DNA from: DASYHS01 sp035998295
GTDB lineage: Bacteria; Pseudomonadota; Alphaproteobacteria; Azospirillales; Azospirillaceae
DNA length: 64,000 nucleotides
Assembly: GCF_035998295.1 (NCBI RefSeq)
Contig: NZ_DASYHS010000083.1
Coordinates: 1-64,000, forward strand
Reading direction: 5' to 3'
Shown here: positions 7,896 to 16,483 of the stretch, one piece after another
Position numbering within the stretch: position 1 is the stretch's first letter
Layout: the number at the start of each line of letters is the position of its first letter
Notes under the pieces: model-generated
What the model saw: only the letters and a program-made list of their open reading frames with translations
Databases searched by the model: none
What the model was told of the DNA's origin: nothing
Made by a program: the position numbers and the translations under genes

Positions 7896-9217
7896 TGGGA
7901 ATGGAGTGGACGTCGGCCGCAGCCCTCCTGCTGGGCGGGCTGATGGCGATGATGCTGCTGGGCCTGCCCGTCGCCTTCGCCTTCCTGGCCGTCAACCTGC
8001 TGGGCGCGGTCGTCTTCCTGGGCGGCGAGGCCGGGCTCGGGCAGCTCGTTCGCAACGCCGTCGGTTCGGTCGCCAGCTTCTCCCTGACCCCGATCCTGTT
8101 CTTCGTCCTGATGGGCGCGGTGATGTTCCACACCGGGGTGGCGCTGCGGGCGATCGATGCCGTGGACCGACTGATCGTCCGCGTTCCCGGCCGGCTCGCC
8201 GTCGTCGCGATCGGCGCCGGCACCATCTTCTCCGCCATCTCCGGTTCCACGATCGCGACGACGGCGCTGCTGGGCACGCTGCTGCTGCCCCAGATGCTCC
8301 GGCGCGGCTACGAGCCCCGCATGGCCATGGGGCCGATCATGGGGATCGGCGGCGTCGACATCCTGATACCGCCGTCGGCCCTCGCGGTGCTGCTCGGCAG
8401 CCTCGCCGGAATCTCGATCTCGAAGCTGCTGATCGCGGGGATCGTCCCGGGCGTGCTGCTGAGCGCCGCGTTCGTGGGCTACATCGTGATCCGCTGCCGC
8501 CTCGACCCCCGGCTCGCCCCCGAGGGCGACGTCGCGCCCATGGGCCTGTGGCAGCGGGTCGGCCCCTTCGTGCGCTACGTCCTGCCGCTGGCGGCGATCT
8601 TCGTCTTCGTGGTCGGCAGCATGGCTGCGGGCTGGGCGACGCCGACCGAGTCGGCCGCACTCGGGGCCGCGGCGGCGATCGCGGTCGCCGGCCTGTACCG
8701 CATGCTCTCGGTCGCCTCGCTGGTCAAGGCGCTGCTCGAGACGGTCACCATCTCGGGCATGATCCTGTTCATCATCGTCGGCTCGACGACCTTCTCCCAG
8801 CTGATGGCCTTCTCCGGCGCGACGACCGGCTTCGTCGGCCTCGTGACAGGATGGGACCTGGGCGCCGTCGCCCTGGTGCTGGCGATCGCCGGCGTTCTGC
8901 TGGTGCTGGGCTGCTTCATCGACCAGGTCAGCATGATGATGATCACGCTGCCCTTCGTGCTCCCGGTGGCGCAGGCGGCGGGCATCGACCCGGTCTGGCT
9001 CGGCGTCGTCTACCTGATGTGCATGCAGCTCGGCCTGCTGACGCCGCCTTTCGGGCTGTTGCTGTTCACGATGAAGGGGGTGGCGCCTCCCGGGATCGCG
9101 ATGGGGCAGATCTATGCTGCCGCATCACCGTACGTTATCCTCGGGTTCCTGTTGCTACTGCTGATCGTCGCCCTGCCGTCGGTCGTCACGTGGTTGCCGT
9201 CCGTGATGCTGGAGTAA
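7895..9217 (+). CDS. dctM: TRAP transporter large permease, DctM family (second system)
   Basis: This 440-residue polytopic protein has DctM stretches such as GIGGVDILIPPSALAVLLGS near residue 150 and LLTPPFGLLLFTMKGVAPPG near residue 385. It is the sodium-coupled channel subunit. The start was placed at the ATG overlapping the dctQ stop codon, which gives the normal family length. A MarR-type regulator begins eight bases after its stop, so regulator and transporter may be co-transcribed. Confidence 0.95.
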   Translation: MGMEWTSAAALLLGGLMAMMLLGLPVAFAFLAVNLLGAVVFLGGEAGLGQLVRNAVGSVASFSLTPILFFVLMGAVMFHTGVALRAIDAVDRLIVRVPGRLAVVAIGAGTIFSAISGSTIATTALLGTLLLPQMLRRGYEPRMAMGPIMGIGGVDILIPPSALAVLLGSLAGISISKLLIAGIVPGVLLSAAFVGYIVIRCRLDPRLAPEGDVAPMGLWQRVGPFVRYVLPLAAIFVFVVGSMAAGWATPTESAALGAAAAIAVAGLYRMLSVASLVKALLETVTISGMILFIIVGSTTFSQLMAFSGATTGFVGLVTGWDLGAVALVLAIAGVLLVLGCFIDQVSMMMITLPFVLPVAQAAGIDPVWLGVVYLMCMQLGLLTPPFGLLLFTMKGVAPPGIAMGQIYAAASPYVILGFLLLLLIVALPSVVTWLPSVMLE

Positions 9218-9224
9218 GCGTCCC

Positions 9225-9788
9225 ATGACATCCCAGAAGGATCCCGCCCAGAAGGACCCCGCGGTGCGTACCATCGACGACCTGCTGCCGTACCTGATGA
9301 ACCGGATCGTCAGCAGGCTGAACCGCAACCTCGAGGTCAGGCTGCGCCGCCGCGGGCTCAGCTTCCAGCACTGGCGCGTGCTGGCGGTGCTCGCGGCCGC
9401 CGACGGCCGCAACATCGCCGAGCTGGCCGATTGCGCGGTGATCCCGCATTCGACGCTGTCGCGCCTGCTGGACCGCATGGAGCGCGACCGCATGGTCGAG
9501 CGGCGGACGGCCCCGTTCGACTCGCGCCTGGTCGAGATCTGGCTGACGCCCGAGGGCCGGGACATCCACGCCGACATCCTGCCGCTCGCCGCCGACGAGA
9601 GTGCCCGCGCCCTGGCCGGGCTCGACGCCGAGACCCAGGCCGGCCTCGCGGCGGCCCTGCACCGGGTCATGGAGAATATCGGGCTGGACCGGATCGACCA
9701 GATCGGCGCGCGGGGCCGGCGCCCGCCGGTCACCGGGCGCGGCTCGGGCGCCAGCGGCCTTCGCGGCGCCGAGGCCGGGAGGCCGTGA
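9225..9788 (+). CDS. MarR family transcriptional regulator
   Basis: This 187-residue protein has a winged helix-turn-helix core. The recognition region IAELADCAVIPHSTLSRLLDR is followed by the wing (VERRTAPFDSRLVEIWLTPEG), the typical MarR pattern of a DxR beta-hairpin. MarR proteins bind palindromic DNA as dimers and usually release it on binding an aromatic or phenolic ligand. The C-terminal 30 residues are Gly/Arg-rich and probably disordered. Its stop overlaps the GTG start of the next permease gene. By position it may control the TRAP operon upstream and the CoA-type genes downstream. Confidence 0.88.
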   Translation: MTSQKDPAQKDPAVRTIDDLLPYLMNRIVSRLNRNLEVRLRRRGLSFQHWRVLAVLAAADGRNIAELADCAVIPHSTLSRLLDRMERDRMVERRTAPFDSRLVEIWLTPEGRDIHADILPLAADESARALAGLDAETQAGLAAALHRVMENIGLDRIDQIGARGRRPPVTGRGSGASGLRGAEAGRP

Positions 9789-10993
9789 CGACCCGGGACG
9801 TCCCGGCACCCGCCACCCACTGGCCGACCATCCTCCTCACCGCGGCCGCGGGCACCGTCGCGGCCTTCCATGTCGGCAAGGTGCCGCCCGCCCTGCCGGA
9901 GCTGCGCGCGGAGCTGGGCCTCGGGCTCGTGCTCGCGGGCTGGGTCCTGGCGCTGCTCCACCCGATCGGTGCGGCGACCGGCACGACGGTCGGCTGGTTC
10001 GCCGACCGCGCCGGGCATCGCAGGACGATCCTGGCCGGGCTGCTCTGCCTCGCCGCCGGCAGCGCGCTCGGCGCGCTGAGCGGCGGCGGCGGCATGCTGC
10101 TGGCGTCGCGCACCCTGGAAGGGGGCGGGCTGATCATGACGGTCGTCTCGGCCCCCGGCCTGATCCTCGCGGCCGCGCGGCCGGCCGACATGCGCCTCGC
10201 CTTCGGCATCTGGGGCGGCTACATGCCGGCCGGGACCGCCGCCATGATGGCGGCCTCGCCGCCGCTGCTGGCGACGGTCGGCTGGCGGGGGACGTGGATC
10301 GCCGCCGCCATGCTGACGGCCGCGGTGGCCGCGGCGCTGGCCCGCGTCGTCCCGAGGCGGCCGGCCGGGCGCGCGGGCACGGCCCTGCCGCTGGGCCGCG
10401 CGCTGCTGCTGACGGCGCGCTCGCGCCGCGCTTGGCTGCTGGCGGGAAGCTTCTGCCTCTACAGCATGTCCTTCATGACGGTGTTCGGCTTCCTGCCGAG
10501 CTTCCTGGTCGAGGAACAGGGCTGGAGCACCGGGACGGCCGCCCTGCTGACGGCGCTGGCCGTCGCGGCGAATGTCGGCGGCAACCTCGCCGCCGGCTGG
10601 CTGGCCCAGCGGGGCGTGCCGCGCTGGACGCTGCTCGCCTCCGCCTGCCTCGTCATGGGCATCGCCTCCTTCGGCATCTTCGCGCCGGCGCTGGACGCCG
10701 GGGCGCGCTACGCCCTGTGCCTGCTGTTCTCGGCCGTGGGCGGCCTGCTGCCCGCGACCGTGATGGGCTCGGCCGCCGACGCCGCGGCGCGCCCCGACCT
10801 CGTGGCGAGCACGAGCGGCCTGTTCGTCCAGGGCTCCACCATCGGCCAGCTCGTCGGGCCGCCGGCCCTCGCGACCCTGGTCACGGCCGCCGGAAGCTGG
10901 GAGGCCGGGGCTTGGCTGATCGGGGCGGCGGCGGCGGGCGGTCTCGCGATCGCCGCCGCGCTGCGGGGCTTCGAACGGCCGGCGACCGCGTGA
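9785..10993 (+). CDS. MFS transporter
   Basis: This 402-residue major facilitator has about 12 helices. The loop between helices 2 and 3 reads GWFADRAGHRRTILAG, the MFS motif A (G-x3-D-R-x-G-R-R). The GTG start at 9785 overlaps the MarR stop (GTGA), which fixes the start and implies translational coupling. The proximity to a MarR gene suggests export or import of the MarR ligand (inference). It is followed after 13 bases by the MaoC-like gene. Confidence 0.88.
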   Translation: MTTRDVPAPATHWPTILLTAAAGTVAAFHVGKVPPALPELRAELGLGLVLAGWVLALLHPIGAATGTTVGWFADRAGHRRTILAGLLCLAAGSALGALSGGGGMLLASRTLEGGGLIMTVVSAPGLILAAARPADMRLAFGIWGGYMPAGTAAMMAASPPLLATVGWRGTWIAAAMLTAAVAAALARVVPRRPAGRAGTALPLGRALLLTARSRRAWLLAGSFCLYSMSFMTVFGFLPSFLVEEQGWSTGTAALLTALAVAANVGGNLAAGWLAQRGVPRWTLLASACLVMGIASFGIFAPALDAGARYALCLLFSAVGGLLPATVMGSAADAAARPDLVASTSGLFVQGSTIGQLVGPPALATLVTAAGSWEAGAWLIGAAAAGGLAIAAALRGFERPATA

Positions 10994-11006
10994 GCAAGGA
11001 GGAAGG

Positions 11007-11471
11007 ATGCAGCGGACGGACACGTTCCTCGAGGATTTCTCGCCGGGCCAGGTCTACCGGCTCGGCACGCGCGGCATCGGCCGGGACGACATCGTCGCCT
11101 TCGCCCGCGACTACGACCCGCAGCCCTTCCACCTCGACGAGGAGGAGGCCGCGCGGTCGGCGTTCGGGGGCCTGATCGCGAGCGGCTGGCAGACCGCCGG
11201 CCTCTTCATGCGGCTGCTGGTGGACGGGCTGCTCCGGCGGACCGCCTCGATGGGCTCGCCGGGCGTGCAGGACCTGCGCTGGCTGCGCCCGGTCCGGCCC
11301 GGGGACGAGCTGTCGGCCACGCTCCGGGTCGAGGAGGTCGCCCCCTCGCGCACGCGCGCCGACCGCGGCACGATCCGCTTCACCGGCGAGCTGGGCAATC
11401 AGCGGGGCGAAACGGTGATGACGATGGTGGCGGTGCTGATCATCGGCCGCCGGCCGGACGGCGGGGCCTGA
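11007..11471 (+). CDS. MaoC-like (R)-specific enoyl-CoA hydratase
   Basis: This 154-residue single hotdog-fold protein carries the hydratase-2 active-site pattern in ARDYDPQPFHLDEEEA, where the Asp and His of D-x4/5-H act in water addition to enoyl-CoA. FGGLIASGWQTAGL is the family's substrate-tunnel stretch. A very strong ribosome site (AAGGAGGAAGG) precedes the ATG. It is followed two bases later by a hotdog thioesterase. In this context it probably hydrates a CoA thioester made from whatever the TRAP/MFS system imports. Confidence 0.88.
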   Translation: MQRTDTFLEDFSPGQVYRLGTRGIGRDDIVAFARDYDPQPFHLDEEEAARSAFGGLIASGWQTAGLFMRLLVDGLLRRTASMGSPGVQDLRWLRPVRPGDELSATLRVEEVAPSRTRADRGTIRFTGELGNQRGETVMTMVAVLIIGRRPDGGA

Positions 11472-11473
11472 CC

Positions 11474-11908
11474 ATGGAAGCCCCGACCCGGGCCGGATAC
11501 CGGCATTTCCTCGCCGTCCCGACGCGCTGGATGGACAACGACGTCTACGGCCACGTCAACAACGTCGTCTACTACTCCTACGTCGACACGATCGTGAACC
11601 AGTACCTGGTCGAGGCCGGCGGCCTCGACATCCACGCCGGCCCCGTGATCGGCATCGTGGTCGAGAGCCACTGCACCTATCACGCGCCCGTCGCCTTCCC
11701 CGACGTGCTGGAAGGCGCCCTCAGGGTCGGGCGGATCGGCACGTCCAGCGTGCGCTACGAGGTCGCCGTGTTCCGCGGCGGCGAGGAGAGGGCGGCCGCC
11801 TCGGCCCATTTCGTCCACGTCTTCGTCGACCGCGCGACCCGGCGCCCCGTCCCGGTGCCGGCGCCGCTGCGCGCCGCGCTGGAGCGCATCCTCGTCGCCT
11901 CGCCGTGA
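11474..11908 (+). CDS. acyl-CoA thioesterase, 4HBT/YbgC family
   Basis: This 144-residue hotdog-fold protein opens with the 4-hydroxybenzoyl-CoA thioesterase signature TRWMDNDVYGHVNNVVYYSY, which includes the catalytic Asp and the GHVNN loop. Such enzymes hydrolyse short or aromatic acyl-CoAs. It starts two bases after the MaoC gene, so the two are co-translated. A tandem-repeat spacer separates it from the thiolase gene. Confidence 0.88.
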   Translation: MEAPTRAGYRHFLAVPTRWMDNDVYGHVNNVVYYSYVDTIVNQYLVEAGGLDIHAGPVIGIVVESHCTYHAPVAFPDVLEGALRVGRIGTSSVRYEVAVFRGGEERAAASAHFVHVFVDRATRRPVPVPAPLRAALERILVASP

Positions 11909-11914
11909 CGTCCT

Positions 11915-11959
11915 GGCCGCGACGTTTCGGGTCGCGACGTTTTGGGCCGCGACTTTTTG
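11915..11959 (+). repeat. three tandem 15-base units in the thioesterase-thiolase spacer
   Basis: Units at 11915-11929, 11930-11944 and 11945-11959 share the core G-G-[CT]-CGCGAC followed by a T-run. The third unit has lost the G after GAC. No coding frame across them looks real. The array sits seven bases after the thioesterase stop. Confidence 0.75.
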
Positions 11960-12026
11960 ACGGTGGCGTATGGCCGCCGTACAGTTGCGGCCCGCCGCGG
12001 GAATGGCGGAGAAGAGGGAGGCCATG

Positions 12027-13208
12027 ATGGAGATCGTTCTCGCCGGCGGCATGCGCACGCCTTTCGGGGATTTCGGCAAGTCGCTGAAGGACGTGCCGCT
12101 GACCGCCCTCGGCACGCATGCGGCGCGCGCCTGCCTGGAGAAGGCGGCACTCGCCCCCGCGCATGTCGACCATCTGGTCTGGGGCAACGTGCTGCCGGTC
12201 GACCATGACGGCTATTTCGCGAGCCGCGCGATCGCGCTCGGCGTCGGCATGCCGGTCGAGAGCGCGGCCCTCAACGTCTCGCGCGCCTGCGGGTCGGGCA
12301 CCCAGGCGATCCTGACCGCGGCGGAGCAGATCCTGTCCGGCCACGGGCAGGTGGCGCTCGCGGGCGGCGGGGAGAATTTCTCGCGCGGGCCCTATGTCTC
12401 GACCTCCCTGCGCTGGGGCGCCAAGCGCGGGCCGGAAACGATGGTCGACACCCTCGACTGGGCGTACCGCGACCCGTTCAGCCGGGAGCTGATGGGCGAG
12501 ACGGCGGAGAACCTGTCGGACGATTTCGGCTACGGGCGCGAGGCCATGGACGAATGGGCGCTGATGAGCCAGCAGCGCGCCGGCCGGGCCATGGAGGACG
12601 GCTTCCTCGCCCGCCAGATCGCCCCGATCGCGGTGCCGGACGGCCGCGGCACGCGCGTGATGGAGCAGGACGAGTTCCCGCGCCCGCAGGTGACGGCCGC
12701 GAAGCTCGCCGCGCTGAAGCCGGTCTTCCGCGAGGGCGGGCGGGTCACGCCCGGCAACTCCAGCGGCGTGACCGACGGCGCCGCCTTCGTCGTCGTCGCC
12801 GAGCGCGCCCGGGCCGAGGCGCTCGGCGTGGAGCCGGTCGCGCGCCTCGTCGACTGGGCGATCGTGGGCGTGCCGCCGCGCATCATGGGCTGCGGCCCGG
12901 TGCCGGCGATCCGCGCCCTGCTCGAATGCCGCTCGATGACCGTCGGCGACGTCGACTACTGGGAGATCAACGAGGCGTTCGCGGCGGTGAACCTGCATGC
13001 CGAGCGCGAGCTGGGGATTCCCCGCGCGCGGACCAACCTCTACGGCGGCGGCATCTCCATCGGCCATCCGCCCGGCGCGACCGGCGTGCGCATGATGCTG
13101 GTGGCGATGCGGCACCTCGCCGAAACCGGCGCGCGCCACGCCGTCGTCAGCATGTGCATGGGGGCGGGGCAGGGCATGGCCGTGCTGATCGAGAACCTGA
13201 AGCGCTGA
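12027..13208 (+). CDS. thiolase / acetyl-CoA acetyltransferase family
   Basis: This 393-residue thiolase carries the nucleophilic cysteine in NVSRACGSGTQAI near residue 90, the NEAFA box, the GHPPGATG histidine loop and the second cysteine in VSMCMGAGQG near the C-terminus, so the catalytic set is complete. It either cleaves 3-oxoacyl-CoA or condenses acetyl-CoA. Two adjacent ATGs at 12024 and 12027 follow the ribosome site GAGGGAGG; the second has the better spacing. The frame is open further upstream, but that part is repeat-derived and unlike thiolase N-termini. With the MaoC and thioesterase genes it points to CoA-thioester catabolism. Confidence 0.93.
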   Translation: MEIVLAGGMRTPFGDFGKSLKDVPLTALGTHAARACLEKAALAPAHVDHLVWGNVLPVDHDGYFASRAIALGVGMPVESAALNVSRACGSGTQAILTAAEQILSGHGQVALAGGGENFSRGPYVSTSLRWGAKRGPETMVDTLDWAYRDPFSRELMGETAENLSDDFGYGREAMDEWALMSQQRAGRAMEDGFLARQIAPIAVPDGRGTRVMEQDEFPRPQVTAAKLAALKPVFREGGRVTPGNSSGVTDGAAFVVVAERARAEALGVEPVARLVDWAIVGVPPRIMGCGPVPAIRALLECRSMTVGDVDYWEINEAFAAVNLHAERELGIPRARTNLYGGGISIGHPPGATGVRMMLVAMRHLAETGARHAVVSMCMGAGQGMAVLIENLKR

Positions 13209-13230
13209 GCCGCATGGGCCGGGAGGGACG

Positions 13231-13977
13231 ATGAGCGAGGAACGGCCGCACGGGCGCCGGCGCGTCTACCTGATGCGCCATGCCGAGGTCAGCTACGTCG
13301 ACCCGGTGACGCGCCGCCTGCGCGACCCGCGCACGGTCGATCTGACCGCCGAGGGCGAGCGCCAGGCCGAGGCGGCGCGCGCAGCACTGGCCGCGACGCC
13401 GCTCGACCGCGTCGTCTGCTCCGGCCTGCCGCGCACGCGCCGCACGGCCGGGCTGGTGGCCGCGGGCCGCGGCCTCGCGGTCGAGGACCGGCCGGACCTG
13501 ATCGAGATCCGCAGCGGCCGCCTCTCGGACGTCCCGCCCGAACGCTTCGACGCCGAGTTCGTCTACGGCTTCGAGGCCGCCGCCACCCCCGGCGCCCGGT
13601 TCGCCGGCGGCGAGGCCTTCGCCGAGTTCGAGCGCCGCGTCGTCGGGGCGCTGGAGGCGCTGCTCGCGGAACCGGGCTGGCGCGACGCGCTCGTCGTCGC
13701 CCATGAGGGCGTCAACCGCATGGCGCTCGCCTGGGCGGCCGGCGCCGGCCTCGCCGGGCTCGGCGCGTTCGACCAGGACATGGCCTGCATCAACGTCGTC
13801 GATTTCGACGTCGCGGACGGATTGATCGTCCGGCGCCTGCTGCGGACGGTCAACCTGACCCCCTACGATCCCACGAAGAACGGGCTGCACCTGACCGCGC
13901 TGGAGCGGCTGGCGCGCACGTTCCGGGTGCTGCACCCGCCGGCGCCCGCGACCAGCGAGGACGGAGCGACCCCATGA
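13231..13977 (+). CDS. histidine phosphatase family protein (phosphoglycerate mutase-like)
   Basis: This 248-residue protein begins with VYLMRHAEVSYVDP, the RHG/RHA phosphohistidine motif. VCSGLPRTRRTA supplies the substrate arginine, and VVAHEGVNRMAL provides the second catalytic histidine. The branch-2 features of acid phosphatases are absent. It may act on a sugar or nucleotide phosphate; the substrate is unknown. Its stop codon overlaps the start of the alcohol dehydrogenase (ATGA), showing coupling within the thiolase operon. Confidence 0.85.
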   Translation: MSEERPHGRRRVYLMRHAEVSYVDPVTRRLRDPRTVDLTAEGERQAEAARAALAATPLDRVVCSGLPRTRRTAGLVAAGRGLAVEDRPDLIEIRSGRLSDVPPERFDAEFVYGFEAAATPGARFAGGEAFAEFERRVVGALEALLAEPGWRDALVVAHEGVNRMALAWAAGAGLAGLGAFDQDMACINVVDFDVADGLIVRRLLRTVNLTPYDPTKNGLHLTALERLARTFRVLHPPAPATSEDGATP

Positions 13978-15104
13978 AGATCCGCGCCGCGGTGCTCAAC
14001 CGCACCGGCCTGCCCCGGCCCTATGCCGAGAGCCGGCCGCTCTCGATCGAGACCCTGGAGCTGGACCCGCCCGGCCAGGGCGAGGTGCTGGTCCGCATCA
14101 AGGCGGCCGGCCTGTGTCACTCCGACCTCTCCGTCATCAACGGCGACCGGCCGCGGCCGGTGCCGATGGCGCTCGGCCACGAGGCGGCCGGCATCGTCGA
14201 GGAGGTCGGGCCGGGAGTGACGGACCTCGCGCCGGGCGACCACGTGGTGCTGGTCTTCGTGCCGAGCTGTGGGCACTGCCCGCCCTGCGCCGAGGGGCGC
14301 CCGGCCCTGTGCGAGCCCGGCAACGCCGCCAACGGCCGCGGCGAGATGCTGGGCGGCGGCCGGCGCCTGCACCGCGCGGGAGAGAACGTGAACCACCATC
14401 TCGGCGTCTCCGCGTTCGCCGAGCGCGCCGTGGTCTCGCGCAACTCCCTGGTCAGGATCGATCCCGCCGTGCCGCTGGAGGAGGCGGCGCTGTTCGGCTG
14501 CGCCGTCCTGACCGGCGTCGGCGCGGTCGCGAACACGGCCAGGGTGCCGGTCGGGGCGACGGTCGCGGTGATCGGCCTGGGCGGGGTCGGGCTCAACGCG
14601 CTGCTGGGCGCGGTCGCGGCCGGCGCCTCGCGCATCGTCGCGGTCGACCTGCTGGCGCCGAAGCTCGACCTCGCCCGCGAGCTCGGCGCGACCGACACCT
14701 TCGACGCCGCGGCGGAGGACTGCGCGCGCGCCATCCGTGAGGCCACGTCCGGCGGCGTCGACTTCGCCTTCGAGATGGCCGGCTCGGTCCCGGCGCTGGA
14801 ACTCGCCTACGCCGTGACCCGGCGCGGCGGCACGACGGTGACGGCCGGGCTCGCGAACCCGGAGCGCCGGATGTCGATCCAGCAGGTGAGCCTCGTCGCC
14901 GAGGAGCGCACGCTGAAGGGCAGCTACGTCGGCAGCTGCATCCCCGTGCGCGACGTGCCGCGCCTGATGGCGCTGTACCGCCAGGGCCGGCTGAAGGTCG
15001 ACCGGCTGCTGACCGACCGGATCGAGCTGGACGACATCAACCATGCCTTCGACCGCCTTGCCGACGGCGAGGCGATCCGGCAAGTCGTCGTGTTTCCGGA
15101 CTGA
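13974..15104 (+). CDS. zinc-dependent alcohol dehydrogenase
   Basis: This 376-residue medium-chain dehydrogenase shows the catalytic zinc ligands in AAGLCHSDLSV and LGHEAAGIVEEVG. The structural zinc lobe is in CGHCPPCAEGRPALC and the NAD(P)-binding turn is GLGGVGLNALLG near residue 200. The family oxidises primary or secondary alcohols, and this subgroup resembles class III/aryl-alcohol enzymes. It overlaps the phosphatase gene upstream and is followed 16 bases later by a glycosyltransferase. The physiological alcohol is not evident. Confidence 0.92.
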   Translation: MKIRAAVLNRTGLPRPYAESRPLSIETLELDPPGQGEVLVRIKAAGLCHSDLSVINGDRPRPVPMALGHEAAGIVEEVGPGVTDLAPGDHVVLVFVPSCGHCPPCAEGRPALCEPGNAANGRGEMLGGGRRLHRAGENVNHHLGVSAFAERAVVSRNSLVRIDPAVPLEEAALFGCAVLTGVGAVANTARVPVGATVAVIGLGGVGLNALLGAVAAGASRIVAVDLLAPKLDLARELGATDTFDAAAEDCARAIREATSGGVDFAFEMAGSVPALELAYAVTRRGGTTVTAGLANPERRMSIQQVSLVAEERTLKGSYVGSCIPVRDVPRLMALYRQGRLKVDRLLTDRIELDDINHAFDRLADGEAIRQVVVFPD

Positions 15105-15120
15105 GGCCGGGAGCGCCGCG

Positions 15121-16416
15121 GTGCTGATCGCGATCCTCGGCTACGGCTCGCAGGGCGACGTCAGGCCCTTCGTGGCGCTCGGCCGCGGGCTGGTGGCGGC
15201 CGGCCATCGCGTGCGCGTCGTCACCGACGCCGGGTTCCGGCAGATGGTCGAGGCGGCGGGCCTGGAGCACGCGCCGATCGAGGGCGACCTGCGCCGGCGC
15301 CTCGCCGAGGAACGGGGGCTCGCGGGCGTCACCAACGATCCCGTGCGGCTGGTCCGCCTGATGCGCCGCCTCGGCCGGGAGCTGGCGCCGGTATGGGCGC
15401 GCGACGGCTTGGCCGGGTGCGAGGGCGCGGACGCGGTGGTGTCGGGCGGCGGCGCGGTCTTCCTGGCGGGCTCCCTCGCCGAGCGGCTCGACCTGCCGAT
15501 GGTGCAGGGATGGCTGCAGCCGGTGGTGCCGACCGCGGAGTTCACGACCCCGGTGATGCGGCCGCTGCCGGTGTGGGGCGGCCCCGCGCGCTGGACCCAT
15601 TCCCTGATGCAGCGCTTGATCTGGGCCGGCATGGCGGGGCCGGTGGGCGAGATGCGCCGGCATCTCGGCCTGCCGGAGGTGACCGGAAGCCGGGCATGGG
15701 CCGCGGTCGAGCAGGCGCCCAGCTTCTGCGCGGTCAGCCCGGCGCTGGTGCCGCGCCCTGCCGACTGGCCGGCACGCGCGGCGTTGACCGGCTTCCTGTT
15801 CCTCGACGATCCCGACTGGCGGCCGGACCCCGGCCTGGAAGCCTTCCTCGAGGCGGACGTGCCGCCAGTCTATGTCGGCTTCGGCAGCATGATGCAGCCC
15901 GACGCGGCGACCTTCACCCGCGAGGTCGTGCAGGCGTTGCGCACGACCGGCTGCCGCGCCGTCGTCGCGACGGGTTGGGGCGGCCTCGACCGCGCGGTGC
16001 TGGAGGAGGCGCGCGCCGCCGGCGCCCCGTTGCACCCGATCGAGGCGGCGCCGCACGACCGCCTGCTTCCAATGATGGCGGCCGCGGTCCATCACGGCGG
16101 CGCCGGCACGACGGCCGCGGTGGCGCGTGCGGGCCTGCCCTCGGTCGTCGTCCCCTTCCTCGGCGACCAGCCGTTCTGGGGGGACCGCCTGCACCGCGTC
16201 GGGGCCGCGCCGCCGCCGCTTCCCGCGCGCCGGCTGACCGCGGACCGGCTGTGCGCGGCGCTGGACGCCGTCCTCGACCGCCCGGCCCTGCGCCGCGCGG
16301 CCGAGACGATCGGCCGCGCGGTGCGCTCGGAGCAGGGGACCGCGGCGGCGGTCGCGGTGGTGGAGGCCGCCGTGGCGGACCCGCCATGCGCCGGGGCCAT
16401 GCCGCACCTGCCGTAA
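15121..16416 (+). CDS. GT1-type glycosyltransferase (UGT/sterol-glucosyltransferase-like)
   Basis: This 431-residue GT-B enzyme has the N-terminal acceptor domain start LIAILGYGSQGDVRPFVALG and the C-terminal nucleotide-sugar site HHGGAGTTAAVARAGLPSVV. The latter is followed by VPFLGDQPFWGDRLHRVGA, the pattern of UDP-sugar sterol/macrolide glycosyltransferases. The GTG at 15121 was chosen because the conserved N-terminus begins there and a Shine-Dalgarno-like GGGAG lies upstream. It probably glucosylates a lipid or aglycone. It is the last metabolic gene before an MFS permease, which could export the product (inference). Confidence 0.9.
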   Translation: MLIAILGYGSQGDVRPFVALGRGLVAAGHRVRVVTDAGFRQMVEAAGLEHAPIEGDLRRRLAEERGLAGVTNDPVRLVRLMRRLGRELAPVWARDGLAGCEGADAVVSGGGAVFLAGSLAERLDLPMVQGWLQPVVPTAEFTTPVMRPLPVWGGPARWTHSLMQRLIWAGMAGPVGEMRRHLGLPEVTGSRAWAAVEQAPSFCAVSPALVPRPADWPARAALTGFLFLDDPDWRPDPGLEAFLEADVPPVYVGFGSMMQPDAATFTREVVQALRTTGCRAVVATGWGGLDRAVLEEARAAGAPLHPIEAAPHDRLLPMMAAAVHHGGAGTTAAVARAGLPSVVVPFLGDQPFWGDRLHRVGAAPPPLPARRLTADRLCAALDAVLDRPALRRAAETIGRAVRSEQGTAAAVAVVEAAVADPPCAGAMPHLP

Positions 16417-16483
16417 ATCAGTTGGGATCGGGAGGGTTCGCACCTTACGATCGCATCCGATTCGAAGAGGGGCGGGGGCGGTC

